Of a stretch of 64,000 bases of DNA, positions 1 through 15,469 are shown in pieces. Source of the stretch: Rutidosis leptorrhynchoides (Eukaryota > Streptophyta > Magnoliopsida > Asterales > Asteraceae); NCBI RefSeq assembly GCF_046630445.1, contig NC_092333.1:102832501-102896500 (forward strand), written 5' to 3'. The notes under the pieces are model-generated. The model saw only the letters and a program-made list of their open reading frames with translations. It made no database searches and had not been told where the DNA came from. Each line of letters starts with the position of its first letter. The stretch's first letter is position 1. The translations under genes were made by a program, and so were the position numbers.

Positions 1-1344
1 TGGAGATATGAGAGAAATGGTACTTAGAGAAGCTCATAAAATCAGATACTCAATACATCCTGGAACGGGGAAGATGTACAAAGATCTCAAGAAACATTTT
101 TGGTGGCCAGGTATGAAAGTCGATGTTGCTAAATACGTAGGGGAATGTTTGACGTGTTCTAAGGTCAAAGCTGAGCATCAGAAACCATCAGGTCTACTTC
201 AACAACCTGAAATCCCAGAATGGAAATGGGAAAACATTACCATGGATTTCATCACTAAATTGTCAAGGACTGCAAGTGGTTTTGATACTATTTGGGTAAT
301 AGTTAATCGTCTCACCAAATCAACACACTTCCTGCCAATAAGAGAAGATGACAAGATGGAGAAATTAGCACGACTGTATTTGAAGGAAGTCGTCTCCAGA
401 CATGGAATACCAATCTCTATTATCTCTGATTGGGATGGCAGATTTGTTTCAAGGTTTTGGCAGACATTACAACAAGCATTGGGAACTCGTCTAGACATGA
501 GTACTGCCTATCATCCACAAACCGATGGGCAGAGCAAAAGGACGATACAGACTCTTGAAGACATGCTACGAGCATGTGTTATTGATTTTGGAAACGGTTG
601 GGATCGACATCTACCATTAGCAGAATTTTCCAACAACAACAGTTACCACTCGAGTATCGAAATGGCACCGTTCGAAGCACTTTATGGTAGAAAGTGCAGA
701 TCTCCAATTTGTTGGAATGAATTGGGGGATAGACAGATTACGGGTCCAGAGATAATCCAAGAAACTACAGAGAAAATCATCCAAATTCAACAACGGTTGA
801 AAACCGCTCAGAGTCGACAAAAGAGCTACGCGGACCTTAAAAGGAAAGATATAGAATTCAAAATTGGGGAGATGGTCATGCTTAAGGTTTCTCCTTGGAA
901 AGGCGTTGTTCGATTTGGTAAACGGGGGAAACTAAATCCAAGATACATTGTACCATTCAAGATTTTAGATCGTGTCGGACCAGTAGCCTACCGACTTGAA
1001 TTACCTCAACAACTCGCCAATGTACATAATACCTTTCACGTCTCGAATCTGAAGAAGTGCTTAGCTAAAGAAGATCTCACTATTCCTTTAGACGAAATTA
1101 AAATCAATGAAAAACTGCAATTCATTAAAGAACCCATCGAGATAATGGATCGTGAGGTTAAAAGGCTCAAGCAAAACAAGATACCAATTGTTAAGGTTCG
1201 ATGGAATGCTCGTAGAGGACCCGAGTTCACCTGGGAATGAGAAGATCAGATGAAGAAGAAATACCCGCACTTATTTCCAGAAGATACGTCAACACCTCCA
1301 ACTGCTTAAAATTTTGGGACGAAATTTATTTAACGGGTAGGTAC

Positions 1345-4721
<3,377 letters not shown>

Positions 4722-4859
4722 CTTAATCATATTTTATTACAATAGTTAATATTAAACCAACTTATAGCTTAGACTGCTCCTAGTGTAGCGCCATTAGACG
4801 TTATTAACACTATGCCGCTCCCATCACGTTAACGATTGACACCATGTGGTTCCTGTCAC

Positions 4860-4993
4860 TCTGTAACACGGCGTGATGGGCTAAACAAATTTGAGCGTAC
4901 TTGATGGCCTCATGGTTTGAATAAACGTCTGTAACACGACGTGATGGGCTAAACAAATTTGAGTGTACTTGATGGCCTCATGGTTTGAATAAC
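4860..4993. repeat. Two-unit tandem duplication, 68-bp period
   Basis: The block starting CTGTAACACGGCGTGATGGG at 4861 is repeated from 4929 with only a few changes and ends near 4992. It lies in gene-poor sequence right of element A1. No coding sense or transposon ends are apparent. Confidence 0.8.
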
Positions 4994-5219
4994 AAGCGTA
5001 ATGAATGAGGAAACTAATTAAATTTGAGTTGTCAATTTTACCGTTGAAAATTAATAAATAATTAAACAAACGGTAATGTTGCCGTTTCAAATATGTGATA
5101 TAAATTATAATTAATAATTAAAATTAGTAATTTTCAATATAAATACCTCATTTCACATCTCTCCATTTGACACATAACTCTCATTTTCAAATTACATAAT
5201 TTTACTCACAAATCTCATT

Positions 5220-5363
5220 ATGCAATCATTTTTAAATCCTTGTGCTTTTGATTCGAAAGACAAAAAGTTAGTAAGCATTTTGCGACTATATGTCGAAAAG
5301 AAGGATCAAGAATCTGATGAAAGTTCTTGCGAAAGAACTCCTCCATCCCAATCCTATATTTAA
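5220..5363 (+). CDS. Small ORF of 47 codons, doubtful
   Basis: An ATG at 5220 opens 47 codons (MQSFLNPCAFDSKDK... ending PPSQSYI). It is preceded by pyrimidine-rich leader-like sequence and a TATAAATA-like motif near 5140. The charged middle part (KKDQESDESS) is not obviously low-complexity. I recognise no family. It could be the first exon of a lost transposase or simply chance. It lies between the tandem duplication at 4860-4993 and a MITE-like segment near 5440. There is no support beyond the frame and the leader-like context. Confidence 0.2.
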   Translation: MQSFLNPCAFDSKDKKLVSILRLYVEKKDQESDESSCERTPPSQSYI

Positions 5364-5439
5364 ATGATATATGAATATGACATGCATTTTACGTTCAAAG
5401 TTCCCAAAAAATGAAACTGAACAACAAATTTGACACGTC

Positions 5440-5800
5440 ACTAGTTCTAATGCTCTTATACCATTTGTAGTGGTTGGAGGCGTGGGTTGCTTTTTAATGA
5501 CTAGGACGTGTGGGTTGTTTGTGTGGTGTAGTGGTGGTGTGAGTTTATGGTGTGGGTTAGGAGTATTGTGATGATGTGTTAAAATATAATTGAGTTAAGT
5601 ATTAAAATGAGATAAAAATAATATTTTTAAAATAATAAAAAATTAAAAAATGCACACAATGGCATTGCCCATCCCGTTGCAGAGCTACGTCCCACCCGAT
5701 TCTTCCCTTCGGCCACGCATCGATACTTCAACATGGGGGGTGTTTCCCCTTGACACATCGGCTCCCACGCCGTTGCAGGGGGCTTGATACAAGATGTCTT
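5440..5800. mobile_element. MITE-like short element, copy M1
   Basis: A segment with GC-rich ends (GGTTGGAGGCGTGGG at the left, GGCTCCCACGCCGTTG at the right) around an AT-rich middle with GTGTTAAAATATAATTGAGTT. The middle resembles the segment at 15470-15735, and a similar GC-rich design occurs inverted at 8735-9070. This suggests a small family of non-autonomous DNA transposons. Ends and target duplication could not be fixed by eye, so the limits are approximate. Confidence 0.4.
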
Positions 5801-6455
5801 AGGAATTACATTACACATATAAGTTAACAGAATCATAACTGTCATAAGTAAAGGACTATATGTGTAACAGTTTCTGAAAAAGTACCATTCTGCCCCGTTT
5901 GTTTTTTTTCTTATTGAGACGTGTTGTATGAATTTATTTAAGATGTCTGAGAGGAATAAGTGATAAATAAAGAATGTTTGTTTGTTTTATGTGCTGAATA
6001 ACCGTCTGAATAATTGAAATTACCAAATTAACCTCTATATGGAGCAGTTATAAGCAGTTACTGATAAATTTTTAAAATTGATGAGTAAATTGTAATTTCA
6101 CATGTATTTGAATTTTTTGTTTTAAGACACGACTTATTTAATAAATTGAAAACAAACACTCACTTTTTACTCTTTACATTAAGTTTATTCTATTAAGTTC
6201 ATTAAGTTGAAAACAAACATGAGTAATTTAAATTTGAAATTAAGGATAAAAGAAATTTCACAAACACAAAGGACCGATTCTGTAATTTACAAAACAGTTT
6301 GACTGTAAATGAAAATATACTTCGTGAACAAGTTATTGACCCTCCTCTATTGATACCTTGGAGAAAACGAAATAGGAAAATTAGGTATTCTGAGAGAAAC
6401 CATAAATAAAATTATTAGTTGCTAATATCCCCTAATTCAACATCAATAAACAACA
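5801..6455. other. Upstream region of the 6456 gene, no gene seen
   Basis: AT-rich sequence with no convincing ORF. It includes a stretch (about 5900-6230) with recurring GAAAACAAAC and TTCATTAAGTT words that may be another decayed small transposon. The last 100 bases before the ATG at 6456 are A-rich leader-like sequence; no clear TATA box was identified. Confidence 0.5.
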
Positions 6456-7892
6456 ATGGTGTTATGGGAAATTGCATTAGGCACAGCGTATTTCTTAGGA
6501 TTAAAGAGGACATACAGGCATGCTCTTCGTATTCAACGTCGTCTTGTTAGCCCTAATCATCCCAAAATCCGTCAATTTCTTCATAGGTATATACTAATTC
6601 TTATTTTTAGTTTATCTTTTGTTATGCTATGTTCAGATCGAATTAGCGTACGGACCGTTGTTGAAATATCTAAATCTAGCAATCTTAGTTAGAGATATTG
6701 TTTAAATAATTTTGCTTGATAAGTAATTTAGCATTATACTGTTGTTTGTTTCATATTCATTACAATAACAATTTATCTGAACATTATGACTAGTTGCATA
6801 TTGAACTTCTGTACTCAATTTCTTATTTTAGGTAATTTAATGTTTATTTTGACGTTTAAAAGATTATTCTATCAAAGAGGAGTATAGTTATTGTTAAAAA
6901 AATTAACAATACTCCATTTTTTTTTTTAAGTAAATCATATGCAAAACACTTACTAGGATATGGAAGATCGCGTGAATGATGATTCTTACGAACTGCATAT
7001 TTACTAAATTTTTGTTATGTTCACAATATGATCATAGAAGATTAACGGCATATACTGATGTGCCAATTATCAGGCTTGTATATGTTCATTATCCTTAGGT
7101 AAGTGCTAATGAATGATCAATATAGTGTATTTTAAAAGAATGGACTATCGTTAATTCTTCGATGGAGTTCTAACTTAAAAGTAACGATATTCCTTTTTTT
7201 TTTTTAATCAACATTTGATAAAATAATCCTTTAAACTTCTAAATAAATATAGATTACCTAAGATAGGAAATTTAGGTAAAAGAGTTACCTTTTACTGAAA
7301 TTTGCCCTTCTTTTTTTAAGAAGTGACAAATGTTTTTTGTTTTACGTCTAAAAATCTTTTTTTCTGAGAAGTGATACATGGCCACATAATTCATTAAATT
7401 GCTGACTTTGACTATGGTCTCGGGATATAATAATACTAATTCAATCTTCTTTATATGTATTAATTAATGTAACACAGCAAAACAAGAACAGTATTTGATG
7501 TCACACTAAAGATTCAGAATGAGGTACAAAAGAGAGATTTTAAAATTGGTAGAAATTTCGGCAGCTGGATTCGTAGTTGGATTGATGGGGCGAAACCAGC
7601 AGCAGCAGCAGTCGCTCAAATTGAAGCAGCTGGTACCCAATATGCTAGTAATACAATCAGGATGCCAAATCAGCGGTTTAAAGATTTTCGTCACCAGATA
7701 ACTTCAGAGGGGTTTCGGTATCTTGAATCTCGCAGGCGTATGATTACATCATCAAGGAATCTTCGGCTTACTGCTTACCCAACTGTTGCAAAGTTGTTGA
7801 GGCGTGGAGCACCGTTTGTGAGTAATATGCAGTACCGACGTTTGGTATATGGAAACATGGAAAACAAGTTAGGATTTGGGTATTACTACTAA
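6456..7892 (+). CDS. Conserved plant protein of unknown function, two exons
   Basis: Coding exons are 6456-6586 and 7478-7892, joined across an 891-bp GT-AG intron (donor ATAG/GTATAT, acceptor ACACAG/C), giving 181 codons. Exon 1 encodes a hydrophobic N-terminus (MVLWEIALGTAYFLGLKR) that could be a membrane anchor or signal-anchor, followed by a basic helix-like stretch (HALRIQRRLVSPNHPKIRQF). Exon 2 continues TRTVFDV, then a Trp-rich GSWIRSWIDGAKP, a short alanine run from GCA repeats, and a basic tail rich in Arg and Tyr ending FGYYY. I recall similar plant proteins beginning MVLWE.TL.TAYFLGLKRTY, but know of no assigned function. An AATAAA lies 104 bases after the stop (7996-8001). The frame stays open over both exons and nothing looks broken. 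The intron limits are inferred from frame and consensus. Confidence 0.8.
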
Positions 7893-9527
7893 TTTAGCAA
7901 TTCGAAATAGTGTATTGCATTGTTGTAAACAAGATGCGATCTTTATGAGATTATAAAATAGAATACTTAATAGTATGTTGGTAGACTGTGTTTTGAATAA
8001 ACAGTGGTTTATAATTAGTGTTGCACTTTTACTTACAACATGAATTTTGATGAGTACACTGAACTATTGGAAAAAGTGTGTTGGTGCAATTTTCGCGTTA
8101 CTTTGGACACGAATAGTTATTATTTACGAGTATTACTTTTAGATGGTAACGTAGTCCTTGACAAGGGCTTTGTAACGGTATGTTATATGTCTAAAGTTAT
8201 GCTTTAGTAGATGAGATATATGGATATAAAAAGAGGTGTCTGCAACTAACTAAACTTGATGGGTTTAAGTTGACCCATTAACACAAATTAACATACTTGC
8301 ATCTGATGTCCGTTAAACAGAGTTGGGTGGTTTCTGAACTGATCCAATTATTAGTTGGTTTAATACACCTGCTATACTTTGTTGTACAAACACATCACCA
8401 CCTCCAATATTCAGTCTTACAACTACAACATGACTGTTGTCTTTTCAGGCAAGTTAGACTCCGGTTTAGCATAAAATTATGTTGTGGTCAATTAATTTCA
8501 TTGTGTAAATATAAACCTAATGGTGAAACTGTCGTACCGTAGAAGCTATGCTGAAATGATTGCTTTCACATTGCCCATGACGGCGCTTATAAAACAATAT
8601 AGATGGAGTCCAATATGATTGATTCCGTCCATTAATTTATAAACTACTAGAACTAACGTTTTAGAAAAGCTCTTACCTCATGATGAAATGATAAAATTGT
8701 TTTAAGTAGAAGTTTTTGGTTATATATATGCCTTTTAGGCCAATTTCTACGCGTGTGCTAGACTTCAATTTTGAACCAGCACACCTCTAATGTGGCGTGC
8801 TCACCTCCAAATGAAGATGGCGTGCTAGTTTGAGCACAAGAATTCAAGTGGCGTGCAACCATTTTTTATTGTAATTTAATACTATTTAATATTTATATTT
8901 AATATATTTTAAATATTTTTATCCTCTTTTTCACCTAAATATTAATAATATTTTGACACGTCAACCCATTATTTCTAGTTTACCAACAAGATTGTCACGT
9001 CAGCACCAAACATCCACTCCACCCCCAACACGCCACTTTTGCCCATCACCATTGGAGATAGTCTTAGTGGGTAGTTAATGCGCTAGTATGGTCTCTTTAA
9101 CTCTTTTTTCTAGAAGTTTTGGGGTTGATTCAACGTGCATAGATGGATCTGAATTGTTTAGTTTGTGTTGGTGTACATTGATATATAGTCAATGGTTTGT
9201 TTGTATGGTTATTAGTTTCGCTTAGTTGGTGGTTAGAGTTTGTTTGTTGTGTATTGGTTGTAGACTTATAGTTGTGTAGCTTTGGTTGTTAGTTCATCGG
9301 TTGTATTTATTTGAGCATTTAACCGTTTCGAAGATTTGTTCCACTATTTATCCATTTGATTCTTGCTTTTCGCCAAGAAAAATAGATTTGATCAGGTCTC
9401 TATACAGTTACTGATAACATATGAAAATAAATAAATAAAATAAAACTAATTTAGTAAAAGAGGGAAAAAAAGCTCAAAAGCTTTATAAGGTTCCCTCCTT
9501 ATCTTCCAAGTAAACACAATAACAAAC
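7893..9527. other. Intergenic region between the unknown gene and SKL2
   Basis: No convincing gene. It contains the 3' flank of the 6456 gene up to about 8010, AT-rich sequence without coding signals to about 8730, the MITE-like segment at 8735-9070, and the SKL2 upstream region with purine-rich AAAAGAGGGAAAAAAAG just before the start codon. An open frame at 8297-8542 has no protein-like character. Confidence 0.6.
8735..9070. mobile_element. MITE-like short element, copy M2 (inverted)
   Basis: Repeated GTGGCGTGC and GCACACC words at the left end and CACGCCACTTTTGCCCATCACCATTGGAGATAG-type sequence at the right end enclose an AT-rich core with TTTTGACACGTCA. Read on the minus strand, the right end begins TAAGACTATCTCCAATGG, resembling the left end of copy M3 (TAAGAGCATTTTTAACAATGG). 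PIF/Harbinger-like ends are possible; limits are approximate. Confidence 0.4.
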
Positions 9528-12154
9528 ATGACAACAGCCACCAGTCTATCATCACCACTTTCCCTAAATCCCTCTCATTTTACTTGCCGTAAATCCCCAA
9601 TTTCAAAACCTAATTTCGTCCACTTCTCATTTCAATTTCAATCTTCATTAATTCACCGTTCAAATTCACTTAATCTCCTACGCCCTTCAAATAACCCTAA
9701 CACTTTCATCTGCAACAGTTCATCCACTGTGTCAACTAGCACCACCAGTTACGAGGTAATTTACTACCTATTAAACTATCTAATTCACACACACACACAC
9801 TATCATATCGGATTAGAGGCATACACAATTGAATGTGTGTATGTATCTAATCCAATATGATAGCTGAAGATATGTGAATATAATATATGTTTATGTAACA
9901 TAATATATTTGAGTTTTTGGTCAATTTCTGATACACTTGACAGTTTTCTGATGGTTCAGATGAGGTAGAATTGAGATTGTTTATTGGAGGTGAAAGCATT
10001 CAAACCTCAAAAGATGTGATTGTTGATGCCGATGAAAGTTACTTAACGATTAAAACGAAATATGAGGGCTCGTTTAGAACTGCAATGGAAATTAGCTTGT
10101 ATGATAAGATAAAACCAGCTGAAACAATATGGTGTGTTTCTTGAATGAATTCCCTGATTAGGAACTAATTTAAGTTTAAGTAACATGATTAACAACAGAT
10201 TTATTACTGCCTAGGTTGTTAGACGACGATCAATTGGTTGTTAATTTGAAGAAGCAAGATCCAGAAGTGAAATGGCCTGATATCACTGAAACATGGGAAT
10301 CACTTTCTGTTGGAGTTGCACAACTTTTGAAAGGAGTGTCTGTTTATTTAGTTGGAGAATCATCTGAAATTAACTATAAAGTATCTCGAGAGCTCGCAGT
10401 TGGCCTTGGGTACGTTTTAATAAAAATTTGTGTCACTTGACTTTGTAGAATGTATCACGAGACTTGCTAGCATCTTGTTTCTATGGAAGTATTATTTGTG
10501 TACAATTACGGAATTACACTTTCGCCTTTTTTATACTTATTAGGTATGCACCACTCGACACAAAAGAGCTACTTGAGACTTTTACTAAGCAAACAGTTGA
10601 TTCATGTAAGTGATTTTTCTTCACATTGTAACAAGAAACCAATTTCAAGATTTCGGGTTCATCTTATATAATTAAATAAGATACCTATTAAAAATGGTTT
10701 GTGACTCGAACCAAGTTGCCTTATGAACAATAAGATACTATTGTGTTTTAACAAGTAATACCTTTTAGTGGTAATAACAGAAGGGTCAAATGCTGTGTCA
10801 GAAGCTGAAAGTGCCATATTGGAAAGCGTAAGTAGGTATGGAATTTTCCGTGAAACGTCTTTTTTGCTTCTTCTGTTTAATGGAAGTCTTAATATATAAC
10901 TCAATATATCATTATCAATTGCAGTCATATACGTTCGGTTGTTGCCACCATAGGTGGACAACATGGGGCTGCTGCAAGAGGTGATCGATGGCGGCATCTT
11001 TACTCCGGCTTTACAGTCTGGCTGTCACAATCTGAAGCTAAAGGTGATGCCTTTGACTTTTCTTGTTTTCCTTTGCTGATTTTAGAACAAAATTATTATC
11101 TCAGAATCCCAAAACGAAAGATGGGATCTGTATCTGTAAATGAGCCTCTTTAAATTCAAAGAGCTTAAGCTCGGTTTGTTTCGAGCCTAATAAGTTACAA
11201 TCGAGCTCAAGTGACTTGGCGTCTTGGCTTACACATCTACCTGCAACTAAGGGTGGTAATTTTGACCCATTTATGAAGTGATCAAATCAACTTGTGCTTA
11301 TCTCTATTAGGTCAAAAGTGCAACTATTATAAGTTAGCTAAAGAGGGAAAACGTCAAATGGTTTACATGGGTTGAAAATCACCCGATGTTTGGTTTCAAT
11401 GCATAAAGCCTCCTAAATCATATTCATATTCTTATGATTAGACAATCAATTGAAATAACACAATTTATGTCAAATCATATTTTGGAAGCTATTTACTTAT
11501 CAATATTTTATTAACATACCTATAACCTTCGAAATTATTGTATTCTGAAGATCAGATAATAATTAAATTAATATGATCATGTTAAGCATATTTGTCTTTT
11601 TTTTCAAGAATCGTGGGCAAACAGTAGTACAATTCAGCGGTTCAACATGATCCGAACCTTTTCAATACACCGAAAAGTTATTGTACTGACTTGAAACTGT
11701 TTTCATCACTGCCATCATCCAGTCTGACCCGCCCATTTTACCATCTGTATCTGCAACTACTGAAATGCATACTTCTTTAATTCGTTTTAGATGAAGCAGC
11801 AGCAAAAGAAGAAGCAAGAATAAACATGCAAAGTCGCAGTCAGGGTTTCGCCAATGCTGATGTGGTGGTTAAGTTAGGTGGTTGTTGGGATCCCGACTAC
11901 TCGAAGAGTGTAGCACAGGCTACATTAAGTGCCCTTAAACAGTTAATCTTGTCTGATAAAAAGCTTCCAGGTGCGTATTTTATCCCTACTATGTACACAG
12001 TATAATTCAGTTAGTGTTTAAGATGAGTCTTCAACTCTAATGGAAATTTATCGTAGGTAAGAAGGGTCTTTACATACGCTTGGGATGCCGGGGTGATTGG
12101 CCGAACATCAAACCTCCTGGGTGGGACCCATCAACTGGAACTGGTGCTGCCTAG
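9528..12154 (+). CDS. SKL2: Shikimate kinase-like 2, chloroplastic (probably catalytically inactive)
   Basis: Eight coding exons fit one open frame: 9528-9755, 9944-10131, 10215-10409, 10544-10605, 10769-10835, 10925-11043, 11791-11970 and 12057-12154, in total 378 codons, close to the roughly 390 residues of Arabidopsis SKL2. Residues 1 to about 70 are Ser/Thr/Asn-rich and poor in acids, as in a plastid transit peptide. Exons 2-3 encode a CS (HSP20-like) domain (FSDGSDEVELRL ... VNLKKQDPEVKWPDITETWESL). Then comes the shikimate kinase-like fold, with GVSVYLVGESSEINYKVSREL where a kinase would have a GxxGxGK(S/T) loop. The loop lysine is absent, which fits the family's loss of kinase activity. 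Later blocks are GGQHGAAARGDRWRHLY and GWDPSTGTGAA at the end. SKL2 orthologues are plastid proteins of unclear role. All introns are GT-AG; intron 6 is enlarged by an inserted segment (11250-11750). No break was seen. Confidence 0.9.
11250..11750. mobile_element. Short non-autonomous insertion in SKL2 intron 6
   Basis: A 501-bp segment is bracketed by the direct repeat CTGCAACTA (11241-11249 and 11751-11759), which looks like a 9-bp target duplication. The left end begins AGGGTGGTAATTTTGACCC. The right end read inversely contains GATGGTAAAATGGGCGGGTC, a weak inverted match. This fits a MULE- or hAT-type MITE. The intron splice sites are not disturbed. Confidence 0.5.
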
Positions 12155-12634
12155 CCCTACATTATCTTCAACACCAGTCATACAAATTTTTATCAAGTAA
12201 TGTGGATACACTTATGTTTAAGATGGCTGATTAAACATCTAATTTGGAAGATATATGAGAATGAAACGATAAATTAAGTAATATTTCGTTGCCAAGTGTA
12301 CGTTAAACAAAACATGACAACAGAAACTGTCGAGTTAGTCTCGAATTTGACATATTTTTCTTTGGGTTGGGACATTAGTACGGAAATTAATTCCATTCAC
12401 CAAGGACACGAGGTTATAATTCAGAAACAAAATCATCAGAATCGTTTTTGTAAGTAGGGTTCGAATGGTGGAGTTGACTCTAATGGTAGAATTTGGCATT
12501 TTGGAAAAATATTAACATAGAATGATAGAATGCAAAATTTGTACTTGGCTCCATCAACTTATAACAACGAGTTTGAAAAATGCTTACTAATTAACGGAAG
12601 GGCAATGGTGTTTGCAGACTACTGCATAATGCCA
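12155..12634. other. SKL2 3' flank, no gene seen
   Basis: AT-rich sequence after the SKL2 stop codon, including the expected 3' UTR. No open frame, RNA gene or repeat of note was recognised. The segment ends at the target duplication of the MULE that follows. Confidence 0.6.
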
Positions 12635-12643
12635 TGAAACTTA

Positions 12644-14067
12644 GGGAAAATGGCACCAAAATGCATTGAACTTTCATCAAAATCCTATTATATGCATTCA
12701 ACTTTCAAAAGTCTTATTGTATGCATTCAACTTTGTATTTTCTCCTATTGTATGCATTTGACTTATTATAGGAGGTAAACTTTCAGTCACCTAGTAAACA
12801 AAATTACATCATTAGTCCCTAATGTTTATCAAATAATTAGATACTAGTTATTTATGTTTATTTTAGAGGCTATTGGTCCCTCATTTTAACCTTTCATCTT
12901 CTTCAACAATTTCATTCACATACATTCATATTTTAACCTTCTCTTCTTGAAGTTCATTATCTTCATTCATCCTACCAATATCACAATCATAAATTCTATA
13001 TAAACCTCAATTTGATATAGGAGTATTTTTTTATTTTATTTTTCCAAATCAAAATCAAGAACTACAAATCAACAAAATATAAATAGATTCGTATTCAGCT
13101 TTTATGTATGCATAGTACCGGTGTTCTTCAACATTATCACATCTCAAAATCTCAAATCAAAAAAATGTTGAAAGTTTACACTTATTAAATCCAAATCTGT
13201 GCTCCTAAAGCTAAACCGAACACTCTACATTCATATGATTCGATCACCAAACTCAGATTCATGACTATCCAGTTCGTGTTCTTCTTCTTAACCGAAAACT
13301 CATACCAATTTGGTCCTCGGAACAATCTAGCCATTCTTAGAACGATTTTAACATAGATCTGAGTTCCTGATATTGGTTTAAGCTTTTTAAACCTTCAATC
13401 GAATAAAAAAAAAAAGAAAAAAAAATCTCAGATCTAATGTTCATCACGATTCACGAGTCAACAAAAGTCAACAAATCAATTGGAGTGTTTCTGTGATTTC
13501 CAGGTGTTAAAGGATAGTGTCGAGTGTTTGATGGATGTTTTTAAATAACTCTTATGTATAAATCATCACCCAAAAAACGCTTCAGAAATCAATTTTGGAT
13601 TTCATGTTCATATGTTTAAAGCGTGATTTCATGTTTATATGTTTATAATAGTGACAATGAAGATGATGAATTTCAAGAATTTCATATGGGTTTTGCAGGT
13701 TAAATAAATAAAGTTGGATCCGTAAATCGTCAAATCGAACACATGGGGTTTGCAAATCGGTTTGCAAATCATCAAATCGAACAAATGAATTTTGCAGGTT
13801 AAATATCTAAATTGCAGGTTGCAGGTTACTTGCTTGGATACAATTGAAGATTCAATTTGACTTAACGGAAAAATTTAACAAGTGTTAAGTCAAGGGACCA
13901 ATCACGTAAAGAAACCCAAATAGTAACCGGTAACCGGATACAAGGGTGACAGGATGCATACAATAGGAGAAAATACAAAGTTGAATGCATACAATAGGAC
14001 TTTTGAAAGTTGAATGCATACAATAGAATTTTGATGAAAGTTCGATGCATTTTGGTGCCATTTTCCC
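12644..14067. mobile_element. Non-autonomous Mutator-like element (MULE) with long terminal inverted repeats
   Basis: A 9-bp direct repeat TGAAACTTA (12635-12643 and 14068-14076) brackets 1424 bp whose ends are long inverted repeats of at least 120 bp. The left end starts GGGAAAATGGCACCAAAATG and the right end is its reverse complement with few changes. Nine-base target duplications with long inverted repeats are the hallmark of Mutator-like elements. Inside the inverted repeats the word TGCATTCAACTTT recurs about every 35-40 bases, a subterminal repeat structure. No transposase is encoded; the longest frames are under 65 codons. The interior (about 12900-13850) differs from the termini in composition and could be captured host sequence, but I recognise none. 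Confidence 0.88.
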
Positions 14068-14076
14068 TGAAACTTA

Positions 14077-15465
14077 TGAGTTGTTTATGTACTATTGATA
14101 AGAGATTTTATCAAAGAGCTCGTTCGATTTGTATGAAATTATCAAAGTTTGACCACGATTTGAAGTTCGATTCGAGTTGGACTCGTTTACGTATACAATA
14201 GTTATTATTATGCAATATATTTATATTTATATATTCTAATTATATTTTTATAAATAATGATAAATGTAGGGAAATGAAATACCGATTTAAGATCTCGAGC
14301 TTGTTCAAGCTCGATGTAATACTTGTTCAAGCTCGATGTAATAAGCTCGAGCTCGTTTACTTTTACTATACTAGCTCCAAAATATGTTCAAACTCGTTTA
14401 AGTTCAACTCGAATCGAGCTTTTAACGAGTCGAACTTTAATTAGTCACACCCCTACAAGATGCCATATTTACATATCCAAAGCCATAACTATAAGACTTA
14501 CAAAGAAAATAAACATAATGCACTATTTATAGTTTTTGGTCCATAAAATACAAAAGATAAATAGTAAATGTATTTATAAATTTAAAAATGGGCTTGGGAT
14601 ATTGAATGAATATAGATCACGATTCAAATTTTATGAATTGTATAAGTAGACATCGTGGAGACTTGGGCACATATTATCGATTTTGAGATCTTTAACTACT
14701 TATCCATGTACAGATCTCCGTACATTTCTTACAATGCTATCTTGACATCCTACATCGTTGTGAACTTTAATCATTGAATATGACATCATGTTAGTTGTCT
14801 TTTAAAAAAATAATAAGAATATCACATCATATCCCATTACTTGTTTGGAACGGGGTGTTACAAGATATCATGTGTAAATTACTAGTTCAATACTTGAAAG
14901 TCAAAAGATAATCACGAAGGTTCGAGGCTTAAAAGTTGAAACTTTGCTTTGAGATAAATGGCAAAAAATATATGTTTAGCATAAAAGGTTAAATCATGGT
15001 AAATAATAAGATATTATTGAAGAATCAAATAATGTAAGCACTTATGTTATCATTGAACTTAGAAACTGGACAATACACTTTCAAAATTTGATACCGACAT
15101 GTCATACTTAGATTTTTCACCCTTTCAAAAAGTTTTAAAAAGTGAAAGTTTTACCTCCACGTCAAGGGAAACAAGGGCGAGAAAAAAGGATAAGGTAACG
15201 TGTGGTTTAATAAAAAGAAAATTCGGAATTCAAGTGATTTTTTTATGCGTTTATATTAATGATGATTCTGAATTCTGATTCCGATCTTTTAAATACCTGA
15301 AATAGTAATGACTTTTTTGTTGGTTTATTGTAAATTTTAAGATATTATCCATAGAGGGATGTTCTAAAATAGCTTCTAATGAAAACCCTTGATTTGGTAA
15401 GCTTTAGGAATAACGACTAATAATGTTACGTACCCGCAGTGACAAACCAAGAACTTAAGATCTCT
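14077..15465. other. Gene-free intergenic sequence with GAGCTCG-rich repeat
   Basis: No convincing gene. Positions about 14100-14455 are a decayed repeat with recurring CGAGCTCGTT and CAAGCTCGATG words that ends ...GTCACACCCCTA, a pattern typical of small plant DNA transposons. A similar GAGCTTAAGCTCGG stretch occurs in SKL2 intron 6. From 14460 to 15465 the sequence is AT-rich with nothing recognised. Confidence 0.5.
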
Positions 15466-15469
15466 AAGA

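Noticed and set aside
8297-8542. 81-codon open frame in intergenic sequence
   Set aside because: Its composition looks random, and it has no motif and no splice partner.
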